Shown: piece after piece, positions 11,246-20,945 of the stretch
How the letters are laid out: each line of letters opens with the position of its first letter
Position numbering within the stretch: the first letter of the stretch is position 1
DNA from: Okapia johnstoni
Lineage: Eukaryota; Chordata; Mammalia; Artiodactyla; Giraffidae
Direction: 5' to 3'
Assembly (NCBI GenBank): GCA_024291935.2
Contig: CM044320.1
Coordinates: 29,356,001 to 29,420,000 of the forward strand
DNA: 64,000 nucleotides
The notes under the pieces: generated by a model
What the model was told of the DNA's origin: nothing
Seen by the model: only the letters and a program-made list of their open reading frames with translations
Databases searched by the model: none
Translations under genes and position numbers: made by a program

Positions 11246-11509
11246 TGTGTGACGACAGTAGTTTTGGTTGTTGCTCCTGCTTCTCATAAAGAGAGTAGTT
11301 TGGACTTGGAATTAAAATTCTAGTTCAACAGATTACCCCTTACTTAGTAGCTCCTCTCAAACTGTCTTCCCAGTAGTATTTCTGAGAGTTCAGTTCTATT
11401 AATGCCATTCCTAAATTTGCATACGAACCTGGAACAACAATGGTGGCTCTCCTATATAATATATATTTTATTAAGTTGGGTTTATTATATTAAAGTGCAT
11501 GGTGCATGT

Positions 11510-11625
11510 GGATGTGCGCTCAGTTGTGTGCAACTCTTTACAACCTCATGGACTGTAGCTGGTCAGACTCCTCTGTCCATGGAATTTTCCAGGCAAGAAT
11601 AATGGAGTGGGCACCGTTTCCTGCT
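11510..11625 (-). mobile_element. Bov-tA SINE, 5'-truncated
   Basis: Only the 3' body of the SINE is present in antisense ('gctcagttgtgtgcaactct' to 'ggcaagaataatggagtggg'). The tRNA head is missing, which is typical of incomplete reverse transcription. An 'aa(a/g)tgcat' pair near 11496 and 11629 could be a weak target-site duplication. Confidence 0.75.
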
Positions 11626-11639
11626 CCAAAAATGCATTC

Positions 11640-12300
11640 TGGACGGGGGAAAAAAAACAGTGGTGTCACTACTTGAAAGATTTAAATTGGCTGCCCACAC
11701 TGGTTGGTGTACATCATTCCAAGCATATACTGGGATGATAACTACAAACAAAAATCTGGGTCCTGGCCTTTAAAAATTTTAATTTGGCCTTTTAATTGTT
11801 GATTGCATAATTGTGGTACTTTATCACCTAATCTGTCCAAATGCCTACTACACTTTTTGGCATTGTTTGCATTTTTGCTTAGCAACCAATCAAGCATGGG
11901 TTGAAATCCAAGAGAGAATGGTGCAACAATGGGTCCATAAACCCAACAACTGAAGGGGGTAAAGAATTTTGCAGAAACAAGTTCAATTGCTTTTCATTAT
12001 ATGCCTCTGGGTGGCCAAATGCTTGGGCAGAAAATTAAGCATGCTTAAAGCTAGCTGCATTTACACTTCTGAGACTAAAGCCGAGTCTTTCAACTTGTAT
12101 TAAGCTTCTATTGTAAAATAATTTTATTATTTGCCAAGTTTTTAAGTGACTTGAGAGGACAAATGTACAAAGATAATTTATAGTTTAGTTCCATAACTAC
12201 TCCCAGTGGGTTACCTGGAAGCCTGTTAATTCTACCATGGGCTGGGAATATGCAGGGATATAAGCATATTATATATAAATTCTCCATCATCTTCCAAAAC
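11640..12300. other. Unassigned DNA
   Basis: No repeat family or exon was recognised. Composition is near the window average. Confidence 0.45.
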
Positions 12301-12329
12301 TTTTTTTTTTTTTAAGAAAAAAAAAAAAA
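12301..12329. repeat. T13-AAG-A13 inverted homopolymer
   Basis: Thirteen T residues, AAG, then thirteen A residues form a near-perfect palindrome able to fold as a simple hairpin. No TE body is attached on either side. Confidence 0.9.
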
Positions 12330-12639
12330 GACTGTGGTTCTGCTGGTCATGGTTTGCATTGATTTCTTTCCTTCTATTTTTTTTCTTTGGCAAATATTAT
12401 TCACTGACAGCTCAGTCTCAGGGGCTATGAATAGTCAGCTCCATATGCATGCAGGGTTCTTCCTAAACCAACTTATTAGTCGTGCCAGATGTTATTATGC
12501 TTCTTGAAATGTAAGCTTAAAAAATGATCTTACTGTAAGCTAATAGATAATTCAGTGAGCAGGTGTTCCATTGATATGCAGGAGGGAGTATATTTAATAT
12601 ATGGGAAGAATATGAATAGTATTGTGGCCAGAGCGCAGA

Positions 12640-13135
12640 GTGGGATAGATTGAGAAAGTGGTTCCAATTCTTCACCCTTCCCTGTTTCTATACATTTTGT
12701 GGTGCAACACTGTAGTTCATTCTTTGACAAGGTAGAGTTCTTTCCCCTCCCTTTAGACTGGCCTTGTGAATTTCTAGTGGCCTTGTGAATGCAGTGGCTA
12801 TGTCTGTGGGGCAAGACAAAGCCCAAGTCTCAAAAGACCTTGCACACATCATCTTTGTGATGGGCACTCCTTCTCCAAGGGAACAAGCACACGGTCACCC
12901 GAGTGATGATAGACCATGTGAGAAAGAATAGCTGACTTAGACAGACCAGTCAGCCCTTAGCTGACTTGTCAGTTCAGATTCATAAGCAGACCCAGGAAAA
13001 TCATCCAGATCTGGCCTGATGCTTACCAGAAGCACATAGTTAACCTGTAGACTGATGAGAAACAATGAACATGGTGGTTGTTTTAGGCTACTCAGAGTGG
13101 AGGTATGCCACAGTGAGAGGTAACTGACTCACCTT
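12640..13135 (+). mobile_element. MLT1-like (ERVL-MaLR) LTR, old
   Basis: The order of blocks matches the 3' half of an MLT1-type LTR: 'actggccttgtgaatttcta', 'gatgatagaccatgtgagaa', 'cagcccttagctgacttgtc' and near the end 'ggtggttgttttaggctact' with 'aggtaactgactca'. It is old and diverged, with no internal region. Confidence 0.6.
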
Positions 13136-13520
13136 TCTTTTACTCTAGCTGGTCTGGAAAGTACTTTCTTTGCAACCTTTTGTAAAAGGTGGTGGGATGA
13201 AGGAAAGAAAGAGGAATGCAAGCTGCTTTCTGGTAGCCGTGAAGTGTTTCATTCGATCTCATCATTTTGTTTTCTATTGGTTGTATTCTTATGCTTAGAC
13301 CAATAAACATTTTGGGCAGATACGGCATTTTTACTCATTTCAATTTTAAGACTTCTCTTTGGAAGAAAATTAAGAATCAAATTATCATGTTCTGATGTCC
13401 TGGGTTTTGTAATGATGGATGCCTATGACAGATCCCTCCCCCCAGACATCACATCCATCTGTTTGAATGCATTTAACTCTCTAACTTCATCTCTTGTCAC
13501 CACCTTCCATTGTCTTCATG
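13136..13520. other. Unassigned DNA
   Basis: Nothing was recognised between the MLT1-like LTR and the L2 fragment. Confidence 0.45.
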
Positions 13521-14060
13521 ACCCCTGTGCTTTGTTCACGCAAGAAATACTTACTGGGTACCTATGATGTACCAGGAATTCTCCTAGGTTCCGGGGATAT
13601 GGGAAATAACAGTGACCAGAATAAACCAGGCCCTTGCCCTTAAAGTGCTTGCATGGCAGGGCAAGTGGCAGTCAATAAATAAGACATTACATACTCCACC
13701 ATGTGAGATGATGTCGAGTGTTATGCATAAAACCAAAGCAGAAATGGAGAATTATTGATATTTTATTTTGTATAGGAAGCCTTTCCTAATAATGAGAAAT
13801 TTGAGCAGAGACCTGAATGCAGTGAGGAAACAAGCTGTGCAGATGTAAAGTGGGTGTGGGGAAGTGCTCCAAGCAAAGAGAAGAGACCAGGCAAATGCAC
13901 TGAGGAGGAAGTGTGTTTGAGGAATATTTAGGAGGCCAGCATGCTTTGTGCAGAACCAGCAAGGGGAGAGTGGGAGGAGATGAAGTTAGAAAGAGAGCGC
14001 AGGGCCCAGATCATGAAGATCTTTGGGGCTGTGAAAATTACGGACTTTATCTGTAGGGAG
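13520..14060 (-). mobile_element. L2 LINE 3' region, old
   Basis: Read on the plus strand this is the reverse of the L2 3' end. The 'actgggtacctatgatgtac' and 'ccttgcccttaaagtgctt' blocks are followed by 'gagcagagacctgaatgcag' and 'aatgcactgaggaggaag'. It is diverged, and its 5' extent is uncertain. Confidence 0.6.
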
Positions 14061-14062
14061 AT

Positions 14063-14108
14063 GGACAATCATTTGGAGCTCTGCTGGACAATCATTTGGA
14101 GCTCTGCT
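14063..14108. repeat. Exact 23-bp tandem duplication
   Basis: The 23-base unit that begins 'ggacaatcatttggagctct' is present twice back-to-back, 14063-14085 and 14086-14108, without mismatch. It directly abuts a Bov-A2 SINE and its CTG run. Confidence 0.93.
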
Positions 14109-14382
14109 GCTGCTGCTGCTGCTAAGTAGCTTCAGTCGTGTCCAACTCTGTGTGACCCCATAGATGGCAGCCCACCAGGCTCTCCCGTCCCTGGGATTCT
14201 CCAGGCAAGAACACTGGAGTGGGTTGCCGTTTCCTTTTCCAATGCATGAAAGTGAAAAGTGAAAGTGAAGTCGCTCAGTCATTTCCAACTCTTTGCAACC
14301 CCATGGACTGCAGCCTACCGGGCTCCTCCGTCCATGGGATTTTCCAGGCAAGAGTACTGGAGGTGGGTGCCATCGCCTTCTC
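14106..14382 (-). mobile_element. Bov-A2 SINE (dimeric Bov-A)
   Basis: Two antisense Bov-A monomers are joined by the 'gcatgaaagtgaaaagtgaa' linker, and a short CTG/GCT tract sits at the 3' (left) end. The element is flanked by '(a/g)tttgga(g/a)ctct' at 14094-14105 and 14383-14394, its target-site duplication. Confidence 0.9.
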
Positions 14383-14445
14383 TGTTTGGAACTCTAGTGA
14401 TATTTAACTGCTGTAGATTTCCTAACTACATTGTTTCATTCTTAC

Positions 14446-14471
14446 TGTGTGTATGTGTGTGTGTGCGCGCG
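14446..14471. repeat. (GT)n microsatellite with GC end
   Basis: An imperfect GT run with one TA interruption ends in 'gcgcgcggg', a CpG-containing alternating purine/pyrimidine tract. Confidence 0.85.
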
Positions 14472-14509
14472 GGCACAAGCATTTTCTCTGATATGAATTT
14501 CTACTACTT

Positions 14510-14895
14510 TTTCCACCTGGCCTGTACCTACTCATTATTTGAAACCTAGCTTTAATATCACCTGCCTTGGGGAAATAAATCCTCAGTAATTTACTTTCTT
14601 CTCTATTCTCCCTAGGAAAATATATATACTTTTTTCATCCAAACTGGGACACATTTGAGAACAAAAGGAGACTATCTCAAAAATATATTAACACAACAGA
14701 TTCGAAAGGACATATCTTGGGAAAATAAGAAGCATGGTTACTTTATTTTCACGTCGATCATGTGAGACTTCCATTACGGTTCATATGTCTGCTTTTCTCA
14801 CTAGAATGTGACCTCCACAAGAGCACTGTCATTTTGTCTCTGAGAGTCACAGACCTATGTAGAGTCCAATATATGATAGTGACTTAACAAATAGT
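14510..14895 (+). mobile_element. L2 LINE 3' region, old
   Basis: The order of blocks fits a sense L2 3' end: 'cctggcctgtacctactcat', 'tttaatatcacctgccttgg', then 'agaatgtgacctccacaaga' and 'gtgacttaacaaatag'. It is diverged and patchy. Confidence 0.5.
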
Positions 14896-14899
14896 GTCC

Positions 14900-15660
14900 A
14901 ACCAAAAAATTGTGTTGATTTTCAAATACGCCTTTTTATTTTTTGTTGTTATGATCAATTGTATTATTTTTCAGTTTTTTTTTTTTTTGCTGTCCCTTTC
15001 TGGCAAAGGCTTATTGTTTCCCCATCACATTGATTTCAGCATTAGAGTTGGCTCTCTGACTCATAGCGGCCCTCTCTGCGAGATGAAAATATGACTATAC
15101 CCTGTTAAAATCAGAATGGACTGATTAGTTGTTTGACCAACGAAATATGTGTTGATTAGTCCAACTGGCCAGTTGTCCTAGTTTATCAGGATTGACAAAT
15201 TTCTCAGGATTTAAGGTTTTCAATTTTAAAATCAAAACTGTGCAGGCAAACCATCCTGGTTTACCTGGGACTCAGGGTACCCCTGGGATGTGGATCTTTG
15301 GTGCTGAAAACACAGCCCGTACTAGACAAAGAACAACAGTTTGGTTAGCCCAGAAATAGCACGTGCCATTTACAAGCAGAAACTTTAGAATTCATTCTAT
15401 GGTTCCTTTATTTTAGTTTCTCTGTGTTACAGGTTCAGCAGCATCTCAAAGAAAGGATATTCCATAAGGTTGGGTCTTGGACAGAAGGCTTGAAGCAGGA
15501 TCATAACTGGTGATAATGAACCAGTAGCAAGTACAAGAAATTCATTTTGGTTTTTGTAAGCCACTAAGATATTGGGGTCATTTGTCAATGTAACATAGCT
15601 AAGCCTAAACTGATGATTATCTTTTGTTGCACATACATTTAAATGATGGTTTGCTCAATA
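14900..15660. other. Unassigned DNA with possible old DNA-transposon and LTR scraps
   Basis: About 15161-15310 contains 'ccatcctggtttacctggga' and 'gaaaacacagcc' blocks reminiscent of an old hAT-type MITE. About 15530-15620 contains 'tgtaagccactaagatattg', like an LTR 3' end. Both are too diverged for a firm call. Confidence 0.3.
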
Positions 15661-15661
15661 T

Positions 15662-15741
15662 ATTGGATTGGGGAAAAAATTAGTTATGTTATTCTGTCTC
15701 ATCTTAAGGAAAATGCTGAATGAACTTTTTGGCCAACCCAA
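15662..15741. mobile_element. Mariner-type MITE (short non-autonomous element)
   Basis: This 80-bp element has imperfect inverted ends: 'ttggattggggaaaaaat' on the left and 'actttttggccaacccaa' on the right. The right end matches a bovine mariner-derived MITE TIR as I remember it. It has a TA on the left and TG on the right where TA would be expected. It contains no coding sequence. Confidence 0.65.
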
Positions 15742-15742
15742 T

Positions 15743-15957
15743 GGCTTCCCAGGTGACACAGTGGTAAAAAATCTGCTTGCCAGTGAAAGAGACACAAGAA
15801 ATCAAGGGATGGGGGTTTGATGCCTGGGTCAGGAAGATCCCCTGGAGTAGGAAATGGCAACCACTCCAGTATTCTTGTCTGGAAAATCTTGGGTGGAGGA
15901 GCCTGGCAGGGTACAGTCCATAGGGTTGTAAACAGTGGGACATGACTGGGCAAATGA
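15743..15957 (+). mobile_element. Bov-tA SINE
   Basis: The tRNA-like head ('ggcttcccaggtgacacagt') starts right at the edge of the MITE. The body runs to 'gtgggacatgactgggcaaa'. It carries many substitutions for a Bov-tA, suggesting an older copy. Confidence 0.85.
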
Positions 15958-15981
15958 GCCTGTAAAGTATTTTAAGTTTCT

Positions 15982-15992
15982 AAGGATAAGAT
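15982..15992. repeat. Target-site duplication, left, of outer BovB
   Basis: The 11-mer 'aaggataagat' recurs exactly at 19267-19277, immediately after the BovB tail. This brackets everything between as one retrotransposition event plus its later insert. Confidence 0.8.
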
Positions 15993-16020
15993 TCTTTACC
16001 AACTGAGCTATCAAGGACAC
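15993..16020 (-). mobile_element. 28-bp antisense Bov-tA head fused to BovB 5' end
   Basis: The stretch 'tctttaccaactgagctatc' plus 'aaggacac' matches the tRNA-head end of Bov-tA read backwards. It lies between the outer target-site duplication and the first recognisable BovB codon region. It is therefore inside the inserted unit, which suggests a template switch during BovB insertion. Confidence 0.55.
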
Positions 16021-16130
16021 CAGGTTCGTGACACTGTACAGGAGACAGGGATCAAGACCATCTCCAAGAAAAAGAAATGCAAAAAGGCGAAATGGTTGTC
16101 TGAGGAGGCCTTACAAATAGCTGAGAAAAG
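16021..16130 (+). mobile_element. Outer BovB LINE, 5' segment
   Basis: This sense BovB ORF2 coding segment ('ctgtacaggagacagggatc', 'aagaaaaagaaatgcaaaaa') is truncated at its 5' end. It is interrupted after 'agctgagaaaag' by an antisense BovB and resumes at 17402. Confidence 0.88.
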
Positions 16131-17401
16131 TCAGTTCAGTTCAGTTGCTCAGTCGTGTCCGAATCTTTGCCACTCCATGAATCTCAGCACGCCAGGCCTC
16201 CCTGTCCATCACCAACTCCCGGAGTTTACCCAAACTCATGTCCATCGAGTTGGTGATGCCATCCAGCCACCCCATCCTCTGTTGTCCCCTTCTCCTCCTG
16301 CCCCCAATCCCTCCCAGCATCAGGGTCTTTTCCAATGAGTCAACTCTTCGCATCAGGTGGCCAAAGTATTGGAGTTTCAGCTCCACCGTCAGACCTTGCA
16401 ATGAACACCCAGGACAAATCTCCTTTAGGATGGACTGGTTGGATCTCCTTGCAGTCCAAGGGACTCTCAAGAGTCTTCTCCAACACCACAGTTCAAAAGC
16501 ATCAATTCTTTGGTGCTCAGCTTTCTTCACAGTCCAACTCTCACATCCATACATGACAACTGGAAAAACCATAACCTTGACTAGATGGACCTTTGTTGAC
16601 AAAGTAACGTCTCTACTTTTTAATATGCTGTCTAGGTTGGTCATAACTTTTCCTTCCAAGGAGTAAGTGTTTTTTAATTTCATGGCTGCAATCACCATCT
16701 GCAGTGATTTTGGAGCCCCCAAAATAAAGTCTGACACTGTTTCCACTGTTTCCCCATCTATCTGCCATGAAGTGATGGGACCAGATGCCATGATCTTAGT
16801 TTTCTGAATGATGAGCTTTAAGCCAACTTTTTCACTCTCCTCTTTCACTTTCATCAAGAGGCTTTTTAGTTCCTCTTCGCTTTCTGCCATAATGGTGGTG
16901 TTGTCTGCATATCTGAGGTTATTGACATTTCTCCCGGCAATCTTGATTCTAGCTTGTGTTTCTTCCAGCCCAGCGTTTCCCATGATGTACTCTGCATATA
17001 ATTTAAATAAGCAGGGTGACAATATACAGCCTTGATATATTCCTTTCCCAATTTGGAACCAGTCTGTTGTTCCATGTCCAGTTCTAACTGTTGCTTCCTG
17101 ACCTGCATACAGGTTTCTCAAGGGGCAGGTCAGATGGTCTGATATTCCCATCTCTTTCAGAGTTTTCCACAGTTTATTGTGATCCACACAGTCAAAGGCT
17201 TTGGCATAGTCAATAAATCAGAAATAGATGTTTTTCTGGAACTCTCTTGCTTTTTCGATGATCCAGTGGATGTTGGCAATTTGATCTCTGGTTCCTCTGC
17301 CTTTTCTAAAACCAGCTTGAACATCTGGAAGTTCATGGTTCACATATGGCTGAAGCCTGGCTTGGAGAATTTTGAGCACTACTTTACTAGCGTGTGAGAT
17401 G
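16131..17401 (-). mobile_element. Inner BovB LINE, inserted in the outer BovB
   Basis: This roughly 1.27 kb, 5'-truncated BovB lies on the minus strand. Its 3' tail, a short run of the TGAAC-type repeat, reads 'tcagttcagttcagttgctc' on the plus strand. An exact 12-bp target-site duplication 'agctgagaaaag' (16119-16130 and 17402-17413) proves that it landed inside the sense BovB already present. Its 5' end corresponds to about position 17999 of the outer copy. It is the youngest element of the cluster, consistent with its long open frame. Confidence 0.93.
16141..17217 (-). pseudogene. BovB ORF2 remnant: reverse transcriptase C-terminal half
   Basis: This is the ORF2 polyprotein of a BovB (RTE clade) retrotransposon, which normally carries an AP-type endonuclease followed by a reverse transcriptase and copies its own RNA at a nicked target. 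Only the RT core and C-terminal part remain. The frame is open for about 359 codons, with the first ATG at 17187. Near its start are the RT motif A residues ('[10 protein letters not shown]'), then '[17 protein letters not shown]', then the catalytic box, which reads 'YADN' instead of the usual 'YADD'. The C-terminus ends with '(K)IRTRLSN'. The frame is closed upstream by a TGA at 17218-17220, where the outer BovB copy has TGC (Cys), and the endonuclease is missing. It cannot be active and is not a host gene. Confidence 0.88.
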
Positions 17402-19266
17402 AGCTGAGAAAAGAAGAGAAGCTAAAGGCAAAGGAGAAAAGAAAAGACATACCGATTTGAATGCAGAGTTCCAAAGAATAGCAAGGAGAAATAAGAAAGC
17501 CTTCCTCAGTGATCAATGCAAAGAAATAGTGTAAAACAATAGAATGGAAAAGACTAGAGATCTCTTCAAAAATTAGAGATACCAAGGGAACATTTCATGT
17601 AAAGATGGGCACAATAAAGAACAGAAATTGTATGGACCTGACAGAAGCAGAGATATTAAGAAGAGATGGCAAGAATACACAGAAGAACTATGCAAAAAAG
17701 ATCTTAATGACCCAGATAATCACAATTGTGTGATCACTCACCTAGAGCCATACATACTGGAGTGCGAAGTCAAATGGGCCTTAGAAAGCATCGTTACAAA
17801 CAAAGCTACTGGGGATGATGGAATTCCAATTGAACTATTTCAAATCCTAAAAGATGATGCTGTGAAAGTGTTGCACTCAATATGCCAGCAAATTAAGAAA
17901 ACTCAGCAGTGGCCACAGAACTGGAAAAGGTCAGTTTTCATTCCAATCCCAAATAAAGGCAATGCCAAAGAATGCTAAAACTACTGCACAATTGCACTCA
18001 TCTCACATGCTAGTAAAATAATGCCCAAAATTCTCCAAGCCAGGCTTCAACAGTATTGTGAACCATGAAATTCCAGATGTTCAAACTGAATTTTGAAAAG
18101 GCAAAGGAACCAGAGATCAAATAGCCAACATCCATTGGATCATAGAATAAGAAATAGAATTCCAGAAAAACATCTATTTCTGCTTTATTGGCTATGCCAA
18201 AGCCTTTGACTGTGTGAATCACAATAAACTGTGGAAAATTCTTCAAGAGATGGGAATACCAGGCCACCTGACCTGCCTCTTGAGAAATCTGTATGCAGGT
18301 CAAGAAGCAACAGTTAGAACTGGAGATGAAACAACAGTCTGGTTCCAAATTGGGAAAGGAATATATCAAGGCTGTATATTGTCACCCTGCTTATTTAACT
18401 TATATGCAGAGTACATCATGAGAAACGCTGGGCTGGATGAAGCACAAGCTAGAATCAAGATTTTCAGGAGAAATATCAATAACCTCAGATATGCAGATGA
18501 TACCACTTTTATGGCAGGAAGCAAAGAAGAACTAAAGAGCCTCTTGATGAAAGTGAAAGAGGAGAGTGAAAAAGTTGGCTTAAAGCTCATCATTCAGAAA
18601 ACTAAGATCATGGCATCTGGTCCCATCACTTCATGGCAAACAGATGGGGAAACAGTGGCTGACTTTATTTTTGGGGGGCTCCCAAATCACTGCAGATGGT
18701 GACTGCAGCCATGAAATTAAAAAATGCTTGCTCCTTGGAAGAAAAGTTATTAGCAATCTAGAGAGTGTATTAAAAAGCAGAGACATTACTTAGCCGACAA
18801 AGGTCTATCTAGTCAAGGCTATGGTTTTTCCAGTAGTCATGTATGGATGTGAGAGCTGGACTATAAAGAAAGCTGAGTGCAGAAGAATTGATGCTTTTGA
18901 ACTGTGGTGTTGGAGAAGACTCTTGAGAGTCCCTTGGACTGCAAGGAGATCCAACCAGTCCATCCTAAAGGAGATCAGTCCTGAATATTCATTGGAAGGA
19001 CTGATGCTGAAGCTGAAACTTCAATACTTTGGCCACCTGATGTGAAGAACTGACTCATTGGAAAAGACCCTGATGCTGGGAAAGATTGAAGGCAGGAGGA
19101 GAAGGGGATGACAGAGGATGAGATGGCTGGGTGGCATCACCAACTCAATGGACATGAGTTTAGGTAAACTCTGGGAGTTGGTGATGGACAGGCAGGCCTG
19201 GAGTGCTGCAGTTCATGGTGTCGCAAAGATTCAGACACAACTGAGCGACTGAACTGAACTGAACTG
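17402..19266 (+). mobile_element. Outer BovB LINE, 3' segment with tail
   Basis: The sense BovB continues from 'agctgagaaaagaagagaag' through the whole reverse transcriptase region to the 'gactgaactgaactgaactg' tail. It is flanked on the right by the 11-bp duplication 'aaggataagat' (19267-19277), which matches 15982-15992. Excluding the inner insert, the outer element is about 2.0 kb. It carries several stops and shifts and is clearly older than the insert. Confidence 0.92.
17628..19045 (+). pseudogene. BovB ORF2 remnant of the outer copy, broken
   Basis: Three open stretches carry recognisable BovB ORF2 sequence. The first, 17628-17978, has 'KKRWQEYTEEL' and 'KWALESIVTNKATGDDGIP' and ends at a stop after 'GNAKEC'. 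The second, 18214-18702, has '[20 protein letters not shown]' and an intact 'YADD' box. The third, 18821-19045, has '[15 protein letters not shown]' and '[20 protein letters not shown]'. Stops and frameshifts lie between them, for example after 17978 and near 18660-18700. The catalytic YADD survives here although the reading frame is ruined, the reverse of the inner copy. It is a dead retrotransposon ORF. Confidence 0.88.
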
Positions 19267-19280
19267 AAGGATAAGATAAC

Positions 19281-19494
19281 AGGTGCCTGCATGCTAAGTT
19301 GCTTCAGTCATATGGACTCTTTGCAACCCCATGGACTGTAGCCTTCCAGGTTCCTCTGTCCATGAGGTTCTCTAAGCAAGAATACTGATTTGGGTTGCCC
19401 TGTCCTCCTCTAGGGGATCTTCCTGACCCAGCATCTCTTACAGCTCCTATGTTGTCAGGCTGGCTCTTTACCTCTAGTGCATCCTGGGAAGCCC
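19281..19494 (-). mobile_element. Bov-tA SINE next to BovB tail
   Basis: This antisense, diverged Bov-tA ends with 'gtgcatcctgggaagccc'. The flanking 'aagat(a/t)a' repeat at 19273-19280 and 19495-19502 is a plausible target-site duplication and overlaps the right duplication of the BovB. Confidence 0.8.
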
Positions 19495-19502
19495 AAGATT
19501 AA

Positions 19503-20640
19503 TTTTTCCTTAAATCCCATGTAAAACTTACTGAATACTTCTAATGTGCTGTGGTTTTGATAAGGATTTGTTGATTAATTATTCATTTCGTTACAACGAT
19601 TTTGACATCTGTAGATTTAAGAACACTACTGTTTAGCTCAAAGTAATGGTGGCTGTCTGTCATTTGAGTAAATTTTACCAATCTCAGACAGATGTGGCAA
19701 ACCAGACTGCAGTCTCATTTCCTAGAGAAAATGTGGAATGGGTTTGAGAAGACATTCCACCCCTCTGCCTCCAAACTTGTCCCAGCAGGGATCTTCTGCA
19801 TTGTATAGACAAACTGAAGTCAAGCAAAGTTTTCTTCTTGTCAAACAGAAGTGCCATCAATAATTTGCTGAGAAAAAGAAGGGTCAGTCCCTCTGTGGGT
19901 GCTGGTTCTTGAAGCATTTATGTGTCATAGTCAATCACAGTGAAGTCACTGTAGCCTGCATACTGCCAGCCTCCTCTGGTAACTGATGAGCCACTTTTGG
20001 TAATAGCATTCTCATTTCCAGACATTGCCTATTTTATCATTTGCAATTGTAGGATATTTCTGACATCCTTGTTTCTTTATGTAGGATCACAGTGACTTTA
20101 TGTCAGTAAATTTGTCAGTGTGCACTGGTCAGCTGTGACAGGAAGAGTACTAAATTGATGTAATTTAATTTTACATATAATTAATAAATTACTGGGAAAT
20201 ATTTCTATTATGAATACACTTACATTTTGTCAAATCCTGTCTTTAATCCATGTACTCAAAAAACAGCTAATTCAAGTGAATTTTTTTATATGAAGAGAGA
20301 AGAGGCATCAGAATGATTATGAAGCTGATTTAATGACAAGCATTTATTTAAATAACATTGCCTTCTATCTTAATTTTGAATATCAAATATACAAACACAC
20401 ACTGGGTCTGTTTAATTACCTGCTGTACTTCATTATTATAATGAAGCATAAAGGTATAGGAAACTCGCTGCTTGCTTAAAGTAGCCTTGAAACCTAATTA
20501 TTTTTAGTTTTCAGTTTTAGAGGGAGAGCTGAGATCAGGAAAATTTAGTATTTTCTTTAAGTCACTCACTGAGTAAGAAGTAGACACAGGATTTGAATTG
20601 TGTGTGCATAGTGTCAAAGCTCCTTGTTGTTGTATCTTAC
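19503..20640. other. Unassigned DNA
   Basis: AT-rich, unique-looking sequence. The 77-codon minus-strand frame near 19684-19917 has no supporting exon signals. Confidence 0.45.
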
Positions 20641-20945
20641 CTTTGCTGTCGTTGTCCAGTCACTAAGTTGTATCCTACTCTTTGCGACCTCATGGACTGC
20701 AGCAATCCAGGCTCCCCTCTCCTCCACTATCTCTGAGAGTTTGCTCAAATTCATTTCCATTGAGTTGGTGATGCCATTCAATCATCTCATCCTTTGTCAT
20801 CCCTTTCTCCTCCTGCCTTCAATCTTTCCCAGCATCAGGGTCTTTTCCAATGAGTTGGCTCTTCACATCAGGTGGCCAAAGTATTGGAGTTTCAGCTCTA
20901 GCAGCAATCCTTCCAATGAATATTCAGGGTTGATTTCCTTAGGAA
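20641..20945 (-). mobile_element. BovB 3' end, short, older
   Basis: About 300 bases of the antisense BovB 3' end run from 'gctgtcgttgtccagtcact' to 'ttcagggttgatttcctta'. Divergence from the other BovB copies in the window is visibly higher. The TGAAC tail is absent. Confidence 0.82.

Noticed and set aside
15161..15310. Old hAT-type MITE
   Set aside because: Only a few words match and no inverted ends could be confirmed by eye, so it is mentioned only as a possibility within a gap entry.
16141..17187. 348-codon minus-strand reading frame as a host gene
   Set aside because: Its motifs ([20 protein letters not shown]) and tail identify it as BovB retrotransposon ORF2.
17628..19045. Two adjacent BovB copies as a single element inverted by twin priming
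   Set aside because: Both copies include the 3' tail, their coverage overlaps, and each has its own exact target-site duplication. Twin priming would give complementary, non-overlapping parts.
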